Assembly: GCA_020310875.1 (NCBI GenBank)
Contig: CM035408.1
Location: forward strand, 140,178,907 to 140,242,906
DNA length: 64,000 nucleotides
Origin: Ceratopteris richardii
Taxonomy: Eukaryota; Streptophyta; Polypodiopsida; Polypodiales; Pteridaceae
Direction of reading: 5' to 3'
The stretch's first letter is position 1; every line of letters begins with the position of its first letter. The position numbers and the translations under genes were made by a program. The notes beneath the pieces are model-generated. The model searched no databases and had not been told where the DNA came from. It was given only the letters and a program-made list of their open reading frames with translations. Shown in pieces: positions 29,560 to 38,585 of this stretch.

Positions 29560-30130
29560 TGGAGTCACAACCTCTTGCATAGTTAGATTTTCAATACCTC
29601 TAACAAATTCAACTATAAAAAATATGAAATGTTAAGGTCCGCTTTATGTATCTTAGAACGTGCACGCCAAAATTCCATTAGTTTTCTCTTGCTTTGATAG
29701 AAAAATTTATTAAGGATCCAATAATCACAACAAATATCTTGTCTAGTGTTTGCACAGAAATTATGTTCTCTAAGAAGATTCATGAACTTCCAAGAGATTA
29801 TACAAGTTTGATCACCATGCATTAAGAGATTAAGGTTTATCTCGATAGATATGATGATGATTTTGTACAAAAAGACTTTAATACTTCTCATAGCAATAGT
29901 TTTAATGACTTGAAAATCTCATCTCTATTTTACAATGAATTAATGGAGTAGCCATAGATATATCATTAAAAAATCATTGCTTAACGAAGACAATGAACTC
30001 GTCATAGTTTCTCAAAACACACGAGCTAGCACAAAAGGTACATTTTGGCAAGCCTACATTTTCGTTGGAGTTTTCTGGAGGCCATGCGAATATGTTTGGT
30101 GTCGGAAAATCTTGGTTCTTGGTTGAGATA
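29560..30130 (-). pseudogene. copia reverse transcriptase fragment (unit only seen in copy 1)
   Basis: On the minus strand the 29891-29613 frame contains ANTRQDICC and, in shifted frames, WNFGVHVLRYIK-like text. This is the palm/thumb region of Ty1/copia RT (TRPDI, HW..RVLRYLKGT in intact elements). It is similar to 36960-37480. Several frameshifts are present, so it is a remnant. Confidence 0.65.
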
Positions 30131-30934
30131 TACACACCTTTTCCTTAAGATGCCCATACAGAAATGCAGATTTCAAATCATTTAGAATTATTGATACTTT
30201 TCTTTTTGCTCAAAGACGACAATGTCCATGCACTGATCATAAAGTATTTTCACTTATGAAAACCATGTGAAACAAATCTTACTTTGGATTTTCCTATACA
30301 CACTTTTTCTTGATGGTGAATGGACTATTTATAAAGTGCCCTTTCTAACACTTCCATAATACTCAAAATTTGTGTCGTCGATTTTCCACTTTTGAACTCG
30401 TAATGCTTCATAAACCTCTATGTCTTGTATTATTGATCCTAGAAAGCTTCCTATTTACAGTGTTTCCTCCTCAACTTATGAAAACTATTTGTTGATGAAC
30501 TTGCAACGTGATTACATCTGCTTTGCTAGTGCCTTAGGTTTTGCGGCATTTGACTGATAGGCATTGATCTTGTTCTCCTCTAGATCCTAAATGCTATAAG
30601 CCTTAAAAATCTTCAGTGTACAAACATTTTCTCATTTTCTCTTCTAATATAGTTTTGACTGAGTCAAGTACACGCGGATAATAGGAATAACTTTCTTTTT
30701 TATAATTTATATTCTTATATTGATTATTTTTGACAAAATGAATCAGGCATGTCTTGAAAATCTAAAATGCAGTGGGATATTTCAACTACTATTTTGTGGT
30801 GTCCGTAAACAATATCACTTTGTTGTAGATGTGTGCGCAGAGATGACCCGCATTTTGGTGCAACTTCTATTGATGAGAAATCTCGTCCTTGATAAAAAAA
30901 CATCAAAGTTATTTCAACGAAAACACACACATTT
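30131..30934. other. Degraded sequence, no gene recognised
   Basis: Possibly further copia debris. Short frames at 30720-30981 on both strands carry no recognisable motif. Confidence 0.4.
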
Positions 30935-32199
30935 TTGCTAGGAATTTCAACTAATAACAAGAAGTAAATAGATACTCTCAAAGCCGGGGTACATAGTTTA
31001 TCACAAAGATCACTCTACACCAACTCTAGAATTCTTTGACATTGATTATTAGTGTCTCATCGTTATGCCCTTTGTTTCTTTCTCATCAATCAAGACCTAT
31101 ATGATTCCTTGAATTTTGAAAATGCAATAAAAGGTGGTACCATCACTTTTTCTTACATATGTCAAGGACATCTAATTCATGGTGACACCGATACTACTAC
31201 CTTTGTGCTCTCAAACTGTCAGGGTGCCAAAGTCAACGAAGTTCCACCACACTTTTTTCTCTAAAGTATTTCTTTATATACTCAAAAGTTTTGCACCATC
31301 TTCTTGAAGTGTTATCAGTCAAACGAAAAAATGCATCTTCTGAAGGATTGATAACAATATTTCTCAATGTAATAAAATACATTACATTAAAGGATATACA
31401 TTATATTAGAGCATATGTACCATCTGGTTAGAGCTTACAACATCCTCGAAAGTACGAAGTAAAGAACAATTGAGAACTTGATAAGATACGTGTTTTCATT
31501 TAATAGCCTTTGGCCTCGTGTTTTCGTCTTTTGCTTGTGGGTCCGTTAAAAAAAAAAGTTGCTGCTTCAATGGGCCTTAGGGCCGTCCATTTCAACTACT
31601 TCAATGATTTTTTCTTGGGAGACTGAGGCTAAAAACCTTCCGATTTGAACCATTTTTTGTTTTCAATTGGTAATTTCTTGTTCCTTCATTTTGCCTCTAC
31701 CTATGAAAATGGATAGCAAAAGCAGCAACGCGCAGCTCCCTTTTTTTTGTCAGGTCGATTTTTTTTGATTTTGTGGCTTTTTCGTTGCTTTTCATCCAAG
31801 TTGGTAATTCTTTGTTCCTTTATTTTGGCTCTACCTATGTACATGGACAGCAAAAGCAGCAAGGGGCAGGTCTCTTTTCTTTTCAGGTCGACTTTTATGC
31901 TTTTGCGCTTTTTTCGATGCTTTTTATCCAATTAATGCTTTCTAAACCCAAAAGCACACGCTATGTAAGTCCATTAAGCGTTTTAGCATACCTATGTACA
32001 TGGATAGCAAAAGCAGCCACGGGGAGCTCCGTTTTTTTTTTCAGATCGATTTTTATGCTTTTGCGCTTTTTTCGTTGCTTTTCATGCAACGAATGCTTTT
32101 TAAACCCAAAAGCGCACGCTATTTAATGCTTAAGTGCTACCCAAAAGCGCACGCTATTTAATGCTTAAGCAGCTGAGAGAAACGGAAAGAGCAGAGGTG
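30935..32199 (+). other. Upstream flank of the small gene P2
   Basis: Similar to 8105-9264 over its whole length, with a single copy of the 69-bp unit (31137) and three copies of the upstream repeat (31675-32130). Any promoter of the small gene would lie here. Confidence 0.65.
31675..32130 (+). repeat. Three imperfect direct repeats upstream of P2
   Basis: Units at about 31675-31807, 31808-31980 and 31981-32130 sharing CTATGTACATGGA, AGCAAAAGCAGC, AGGTCGACTTTTATGC and TTTTCATCCA. The P1 flank has two units. Confidence 0.72.
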
Positions 32200-32479
32200 A
32201 TGGCATCGGCACTGAAACAAGCGTTGAAGTGGGCGAAGAACCTCCCATGGAACGTCACAGGTCCGACCTCCCATCCCGAATACAGAGATTCGCTTACTAA
32301 CGTTAAGGACTACAGAGCTTTCTCGCCCGCCACTCCATCCAAGAAAGCGATCGTGCCACGTTCGGACCCCGATCACGTCTTCAACATCACTTATTTCTCA
32401 CGATTTCCCGGAAGGCGCAAGATGTTCCCTGCATCGTCTTCCGACAAGGAAACCAGCACTGATAATCTGACGAATGGTT

Positions 32480-34915
32480 TTTTTTTTTTAAATAAAGGAA
32501 GTTCGGCCTTAGCCTAATCTCCCGGACTTTAATTATAATAAAGAGAAAAAGTTACAAGTGAATGGGACTAGTGCCCATGGGACCCCCCAAATCCCACAAT
32601 GCAGGGGAGGAGTATGGCAAGCTACAGGGCATTACAAATGAGGTGGATAAAATTATCATCACCCTCATGTGGGACCCATTTGGGTTTCAACTTGTTGTTT
32701 TCAAGGAGATAAATACAGTGGTGTCTAAACGGCGGCGATCTCTTGACTCGGGAGATTATTTTACCAAGGAGAAACAAGGATTTCTCGATCGACCATTCCT
32801 TAGGGGTTTGGTCAAAATTGACAGCACAACGCTCCCTCCAAATCTTCCAGAGAGCCTCACCTCTGATGGCGTTCCACAGCCTTGATGAGCAACCGATCGC
32901 CTCACCCAACATCACTTGTTGCCAGTTGATTTGACTTGTGAGTCTCAAAACACGGGACACGTGATGCCAGATAACGCGGGACTTGGGGCAGTCGAAGAAC
33001 AAGTGAGCTAAATCTTCGATGCACCGATGGCAACGTTTGCACCAAGGCGGCACACCACAGATTTTGTTAGCCCTTGCGTTGGTCGAGATACCTTTATGCA
33101 AGATCTGCCACATGAGAACGGACTTTTTTACCTCAATTAGGGGGTGCCAAATAGACATGAATTTTAGCTCCCACCGAAGTTTGGTCCAAGAAAGGCACCA
33201 TCTCTTGTTAAGGGTGTGGTGAACATCCAAATTCTCTTTGAAGTTGGGGATTTTGGAAATCTTCTTACCATTGCTCCATTTGAGGCCCTCCAAGCAAGGA
33301 AGATCCTGACCGCAGAGAAGGCGGGTAGTTGAGCGGTCCCACGCTAAACACCTGCTTTGAAGAAGAGTCCATTCCTCAGAGGTAATTCTAAGTCTCGGGT
33401 CCAAATCTTCGAACCTGATCCACTGTCTGGTCTCTTGTTTCCAGAGTTGTTTCCACTGTTTGAACCCCTTGTTCCATAGCCGCCTTGCAGTTTGGAGGTT
33501 CCAGGACTCCACCCCCCGAATGCCACTGATCGGGAACCAAATAGAATCATTTTGTCTTATGCCAGCCGCCCACTTCCACTCATCACTGATTCTGATGAAT
33601 TGTTTGACCTTGTTCCAATTCTTCCATAAGGAACATACGAGGCTAGAGCCTTTAGGGAAGATCGGGTGGGGGGAGAACAAAAGCGTGAGAATACCTAAGT
33701 CCTTCCACCTAGGGTGGCCAACCAAGGTAAGGTCTTCCGTGTTTCTGAAGATCAATTTGGCCCAAGAGGACTCCCTATTGCTCCAAGCCTTGATAAGCCA
33801 CTTAGCAGCCAACTTGTCGGCCAACCCTCCAATATCCAAAATTCCCAATCCCCCTGAGTCTTTAGGGCTAATGCAAGTTTCCCATTTGATTTTGGGAACC
33901 CCCCTTCTATTGGGGTCCCCAGTCCAAAGGAAGTTTCTGCAGATTCTTTCCACTTTGGCCAAGTCTTTCTCCTTAGGTCTCCAACACGAGATAAAGTAAA
34001 TAATTGTAGAGAGCATAAATGTGTTAACAACCATAGCACGCCCTGCCAGGTTGACTTGCATACCTTTCCACTGATTCAGCTTCCTATCCAGCTTGGATAG
34101 CACCCAGTTCCAGCGTTGGTTCATTGAGATATCGAAACCCATCGGAATGCCAAGGAGACGGAAGACTTGACCGCTAGGGATAACTTGACACCCCTGATCC
34201 ACCAACAATTGGGGAGTATGTCCACTGATTGCTCTAAAAGCAGTTTTAGCATGGTTGATTTTTGAGCCTGAAGCCACACAAAAGGTGTGCAGGCACCACC
34301 AAAACACCTCAATGCTGTTTGTATCGTTATGCACAAAGGCATTCATGTCATCAGCAAAGAGTCTCACAATCATTTGGCCGTGATTTAGAGGTAAGGAAAG
34401 ACCCTTGAGATTGCCAGCGTCCATGTGATGCTTTAATAGGCAGCTGAGTCCATTCGAGGCGATGGCGAATAGTAATGGAGCTAGAGGGCAGCCTTGCCTA
34501 ATTGATCTTTTTAAACGAATAGGTTCAGAGAGCTTACCATTGATGTTTATTCTAGTTGAAGCATTTCCAAGAAGAGTGGAAACCATCTTCGTGAACTTTT
34601 GGCTGCACCCAAGGTCTTTCAAGGATTGAAGAATAAAGTCCCATTCCAATCTGTCATACGCTTTGTCGAAGTCGATCTTAATGAAAACCAGATCTTGAGC
34701 AGACTCCTCCGCAAAAGCAAGGCCTTCCCAAATATCGATAATTGCTTCAAGTATAGATCTACCTTTGATAAAACCTTTCTGGTCCTCGCACAGCCATGAC
34801 TTTAAATGACAAGAGATTCTGTTGGCGATAACTTTTGCAATTATCTTGTATCCAGTTTGGAGCATGGTAATCGGACGCCAGTTTTCAATTTTGTTCTTAT
34901 CTCCCCGTTTCATCG
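32480..34915 (-). mobile_element. 5'-truncated L1-type LINE (LINE-2)
   Basis: Flanked by an 11-bp target duplication GACGAATGGTT (32469-32479 and 34916-34926). P1 shows the uninterrupted site near 9519. The A tail reads as a T run at 32480-32489. Only the RT and C-terminal part of ORF2 is present, so the insertion is 5'-truncated, as is usual for target-primed reverse transcription. The 3' end resembles those at 35682-35835, 10471-10624 and the SINE tail. Confidence 0.93.
32622..34913 (-). CDS. LINE-2 ORF2 fragment: reverse transcriptase and zf-RVT, 763 codons
   Basis: Open throughout. Residues 1-40 carry NKIENWRPITML and YKIIAKVIANRI (RT entry). Then GFIKGRSILEAI, IKIDFDKAYDRLEWDFIL (palm motif A), RQGCPLAPLLFAI (motif B) and RLFADDMNAF (catalytic FADD, about residue 200), followed by the RT thumb/connector (LGIPMGF, NQRWNWVLSKL, FLWTGDPNRRG) and a C-terminal zf-RVT region (CGVPPWCKRCHRCIEDLAHLFFDC, about 640-665). 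Endonuclease and ORF1 are missing. The first ATG sits at the truncation point and is accidental. The catalytic residues are intact, which marks a recent insertion, but the fragment cannot move alone. Confidence 0.88.
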   Translation of the reverse strand: MKRGDKNKIENWRPITMLQTGYKIIAKVIANRISCHLKSWLCEDQKGFIKGRSILEAIIDIWEGLAFAEESAQDLVFIKIDFDKAYDRLEWDFILQSLKDLGCSQKFTKMVSTLLGNASTRININGKLSEPIRLKRSIRQGCPLAPLLFAIASNGLSCLLKHHMDAGNLKGLSLPLNHGQMIVRLFADDMNAFVHNDTNSIEVFWWCLHTFCVASGSKINHAKTAFRAISGHTPQLLVDQGCQVIPSGQVFRLLGIPMGFDISMNQRWNWVLSKLDRKLNQWKGMQVNLAGRAMVVNTFMLSTIIYFISCWRPKEKDLAKVERICRNFLWTGDPNRRGVPKIKWETCISPKDSGGLGILDIGGLADKLAAKWLIKAWSNRESSWAKLIFRNTEDLTLVGHPRWKDLGILTLLFSPHPIFPKGSSLVCSLWKNWNKVKQFIRISDEWKWAAGIRQNDSIWFPISGIRGVESWNLQTARRLWNKGFKQWKQLWKQETRQWIRFEDLDPRLRITSEEWTLLQSRCLAWDRSTTRLLCGQDLPCLEGLKWSNGKKISKIPNFKENLDVHHTLNKRWCLSWTKLRWELKFMSIWHPLIEVKKSVLMWQILHKGISTNARANKICGVPPWCKRCHRCIEDLAHLFFDCPKSRVIWHHVSRVLRLTSQINWQQVMLGEAIGCSSRLWNAIRGEALWKIWRERCAVNFDQTPKEWSIEKSLFLLGKIISRVKRSPPFRHHCIYLLENNKLKPKWVPHEGDDNFIHLICNAL

Positions 34916-35066
34916 GACGAATGGTTCGCTTGTTAGCGCAAAGGCTAGTATTGATGAGCCAAAGGATAGGTCCGTTAAAGAGAAGAGGCTTCCTTCGCCT
35001 TCAATCTATCGCCTAGGGTATAGCGTCCCCCTTGACGACTGCCCTGGCGATGGCTATCAGAAGTGA

Positions 35067-35681
35067 AGCTTCGACGTACTAACAGACAGCTCCTTCAAAT
35101 GTGGCGATCAGAACTCCCTCGTGACATCTTTCAGAAGCTGTCTTTCAGGCTCCTAAGCTTCGAGCTCATGAGTAATCGTCCAAGATATGGCGTCCTATCG
35201 TTTGCGGTGTTTGGAAGTGCCTTCCCGCTGTCAGTCTCAGAATGGATATCGGAATCGAGCTCCCATTTGCATCAACATTGGAAATCTAGAGTCTTTTTTA
35301 TTCTGACTAAAATCAGCTTAATAGAAAGTTTTACATATTAGCACTAATCATCTAGTCCTCCTATAATCACTAGCCTTTGTGCTAATGTCAATTGTAGAAC
35401 ATGTACATGCTAAACACAGCTTTTAGATTGTATAATTTTCCTCCGTCAATTCAGTCGATCAAAGTTGATTTCAAGTCTATTATATCGTGCTGTTCAAACT
35501 ATTTCATATCCAAACATAAATAACCTTTGTATTCTCGTCTATCTTTGTCAGGATGGGTACTAGAATTTAAGCTTCCATGCCTAGCAGCAAAGAGCGGTTT
35601 AGCCAGAGTTATTTTGTTTTTAGTTATAGCTTAAATTAGTCGCATTATAGATTAGCGTTCATCCTACAGCCTGCAATATTT
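35067..35681 (+). other. 3' flank of P2
   Basis: Similar to 9674-10290. No gene recognised. Confidence 0.6.
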
Positions 35682-35835
35682 TTTTTAATACAAAGAAGTT
35701 CGGCCTTAGCCTATTCTCCGAGACTTTAATTAAAATAAAGAAAAAAAATTACAAGTGAATGGGACTAGTGCCCAAGGGACCCCAAATCCCACAATGCCCG
35801 GGAGGAGTATGAGGCGGATAAATCTATTATCACCC
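35682..35835 (-). mobile_element. 5'-truncated LINE-2 family 3' end (154 bp)
   Basis: Matches 32480-32670 (T run, GTTCGGCCTTAGCCTA, GGGACTAGTGCCCA, ATCCCACAATGC). It is flanked by a target duplication of about 23 bp (TCATCCTACAGCCTGCAATA-type, 35659-35681 and 35836-35863, the second with 5 extra bases). P1 shows the empty site near 10250. Confidence 0.88.
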
Positions 35836-35920
35836 TCATCCTACAGCCTAGCCTGCAATATTTGTTAAGCGCATCCTTAACAATATTTAAATGCTTAATC
35901 CAAATTGCTATTGTATTTTC

Positions 35921-36111
35921 TCTGTCTGTTGGAGTAGTTTATCTGAAATAAAGTATGTGTTACGTCTGTTTAAGTTGCGCCATATGCAGGCATCTTTGTT
36001 TACATCCCGTCAGAGAGAGATTATCTGTCTGTTGGAGTAGTTTATCTGAAATAAAGTATGTGTTACGTCTGTCTAAGTTGCGCCATATGCAGGCATCTTT
36101 GTTTACATCCC

Positions 36112-36122
<11 letters not shown>
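35921..36122 (+). repeat. 103-bp tandem duplication
   Basis: TCTGTCTGTTGGAGTAG begins units at 35921 and 36024. They are almost identical through CATCCCGTCAGAGAG. P1 has a single unit near 10360. Confidence 0.88.

Positions 36123-36152
<30 letters not shown>
36115..36152 (+). repeat. (GA)n microsatellite
   Basis: About 19 AG dinucleotides at the end of the second 103-bp unit. Confidence 0.97.
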
Positions 36153-36153
<1 letters not shown>

Positions 36154-36352
36154 AATGCTCGCCAAAAGCCTCGGAATCACATGATTTTCGTGAGGTACAC
36201 TCAGCCGCATAGGTTGGATGTAGCCAGGCTAATTTCTTTTACTGGATCGTTGCAGATTGTGCGACTTAAAGCCATTCACAGAAGTTGGTGGTAATACATG
36301 TCGGACTTGCATTTCAATATCTGACGTGATTGTCCCATCAACTTTTGTTAAT

Positions 36353-36605
36353 CTGTCTAGGTCCCGTAGGGCAGGTTGCTGAGCTTTGGCCTCTGAGGAG
36401 GAGGTCCGGGGTTTAAGCTCCGGCTGAACATGTATGGCTTTCGCTAGTTAGGCTAGTTTTAACATTGTAACTTTATTTAACTCATGTTTTTTGTGGGATA
36501 TGGGACGTCTCGTAGGTACTATGCCCATTCACTTGTATAGTTGCACTTTCAAAGTTAAGAGCTCAGGGAAATAACCTTCGGCTAAACCTCCATTAAAAAA
36601 AAAAA
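36353..36605 (+). mobile_element. tRNA-derived SINE with LINE-2-like tail
   Basis: The head has A-box-like TAGGGCAGGTTGCTGAGC (36368-36385) and B-box-like GGTTTAAGCTCC (36410-36421), about 25 bp apart as in tRNA promoters. From about 36490 the body resembles the LINE-2 3' end (TTGTGGGATATGGGAC, CCCATTCACTTGTA), and it ends in an A run (36595-36605). Target duplications were not clear. It is absent from the P1 locus. Confidence 0.68.
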
Positions 36606-36959
36606 CTTAAGCTTTCCATCCTCATACACAATTCTTAGTATTCATTTATTCCTCTTGTTTTTGCACCCATGGCGATCCATGGATAGATGTTGTCCTGGTA
36701 ATTTTTCACCTCTGGGTATTGTAATATGAATTTCCTTGCTATAGGAGACATTCATCTAAAAGATCACGTTAAGTTATGTGATTTTTCCCCCTATGGATAT
36801 GGATCCGCCCAATGCAAAGAATAATATGTATGACAGATGAATTGCTAGCTTTATTATGTTCCTTTAAGTGAATTAAGTGAAGGTATGGGCTTATCAAAGC
36901 TCTTTCATTTAAAATAGTGGGCTGTGTTGATGGCTACCTAGAAGTGCTTTAGATAGCGT
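36606..36959. other. No recognisable feature
   Basis: AT-rich, no coding or repeat structure seen. Confidence 0.5.
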
Positions 36960-37700
36960 TGATGTTTTAGGGTTACAATCTCTTGCATACTTAAAATGTC
37001 AATACCTCTCACAAATACAATTTTGTATCCTTAAAATGTCAATACCTCTCACAAATACAATGATACAAAATATAAAAAATTTTAATGTTCGCCTAACGTA
37101 TCTTAGAACCATACAAAATATCGAAACTTAAGGTTCGTTTAATGTACCTTAGCAACTGCATGCCTAAAGATTCCATTGGCTTAACTTCTTAACACTCCAA
37201 TATCATAGCAAATACCTGGTCTAACTTCTCAAAAAATAATACTCCCAACAAGATTCATGTACTTCCTAGCGATTATACAAGATTTAATCACCATATATTA
37301 AGGGATTAAGGTTAATCGCCCTAGATGTGATGATGATTTTCAATTCCCTCGTCCGAAAAGCTATAATAATTTTTATAGCATTATTTTTCATTTGAGAACC
37401 GCATCTCTTTATTCCTAACTTATATTCCAAGGAAATAATGGATTAGCCGTAGATATATCATTAAAAAACTCCTTCGTTATTTAAGCTCAAGTTTTCTTGA
37501 TGTACGTTGAATGATCCCTCATAATAATTTGGCCATCAACATATGAAATGTAGACAGTCAGCTTATTATCATAGTTTGTGGGAGCATATAGATTAGCATA
37601 AAAAACAGTCTTTTGGAAGCCTATATTTTTGAAGAAGCTAACAACTCTCACTAAGTTCTTGGATTTATTTGAGGCCATACAAATACATTTTTATTCTACA
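36960..37700 (-). pseudogene. copia reverse transcriptase fragment
   Basis: The minus-strand 37678-37487 frame reads FFKNIGFQKTVFYANLY, then KLTVYISYVDGQIIM and DHSTYI. This matches the copia RT catalytic region, with YVDG where YVDD is required, so it is inactive. Downstream, broken frames continue to a TRPDICY-like segment near 37200. It is similar to 29560-30130. A 48-bp piece near 36985-37060 is duplicated. Confidence 0.7.
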
Positions 37701-37872
37701 AATGTTATTTTTTTGAATGCGGTATTTGCAAATGTAATGAGGTATACACACCTATCCCTTCACATGCTCATATAGAAATGAACATGCCACATCGATTTAG
37801 AATAAATGATACTTTTTAAACAACTACTACAAGCTCCATCAATATACTTCTCAATTGAGTTGTTGAAGTGCT

Positions 37873-38585
37873 ATGTGATCGGAGAATGATCAGTTTCCCT
37901 ATGGAGCCTTGAAGCGTAGATGACCTCATAGGGACACTCTCTGAGCCTTTGTTCACTCAAATGAATGATACTCTAAATTCTTGAAGAGTAAACCCGAGAG
38001 CTTTTGCACACATAAACTAAACTCAGTGGCCATGCGAATGCATCTAATGTCATTTAAAATGCTCATGCATATTGTGAGAACCAATGCCTTGAAGACAATC
38101 AAGTTATTGCCTTTACTAGGCATGCATGTAGGGACCATTATTCACTTTTCGAGTTGTCTCTCTTAGACTATGTAGACTTTTGATATGAGCTTAGAGAAAA
38201 ATTTAGGAGACAAGAATAGATTTATGGAAAACCAAAGATTACAAGAAATTAGTAGAAGTTGGTAGAGGTAATTTTCTCAACACTATAAGCTATCTAGCTC
38301 ATACACACAAAAGATTGTGAGCTAACTATGGCTACACAAGTTTACTAAAATCACTCAAACAAAAATGGGGCTTGATAAGCAAGGGGTCTGCGTGCTTAAT
38401 CAACATCTAAGAGAGCTCACAAACATGCAGGATCTTGAAGTACGAATACAAGGTGTGTAGATATAATCTTGAGTAGATTCATAGATGATAGGACTCACTT
38501 TAGTCAAATTAAAGGCTTTCGAATACCTAATTTTTTAGGTAGCTCATGAATGTTGTGAGTGGGCTTTTCAAACTCAAAATTTAAC
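37873..38585 (-). repeat. Probable 3' LTR of copia C1
   Basis: On the minus strand it follows a purine tract AAGATGGGGGTT (38594-38583), which lies about 100 bp after the last copia RNase H codons. Its far end resembles the other C1 LTR end at 7161 and 42087 over 100 bp. LTR limits are approximate because only the one end can be compared. Confidence 0.5.

Larger units (their letters stand above)
32200..35066 (+). pseudogene. Small 139-codon gene (P2) split by LINE-2
   Basis: The frame runs from ATG 32200 (MASALKQALKWAKNLPW, HPEYRDS, YRAFSPATPSKKAIVP, TYFSRFPGRRK) to the LINE insertion after 32479. Beyond the second target duplication it resumes at 34927 and ends LPSPSIYRLGYS, DDCPGDGYQK, stop at 35066. 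The two parts total 420 bp and are in register, so the gene was open (139 residues) until the LINE entered. There is a basic N terminus, no membrane segment and no intron. I do not recognise the family. The upstream in-frame ATG at 32134 was not chosen because P1 conserves only the MASALK start. Confidence 0.6.

Noticed and set aside
32622..34913. Host gene for a 763-residue protein
   Set aside because: Its RT and zf-RVT motifs, A tail and 11-bp target duplication show a 5'-truncated LINE.
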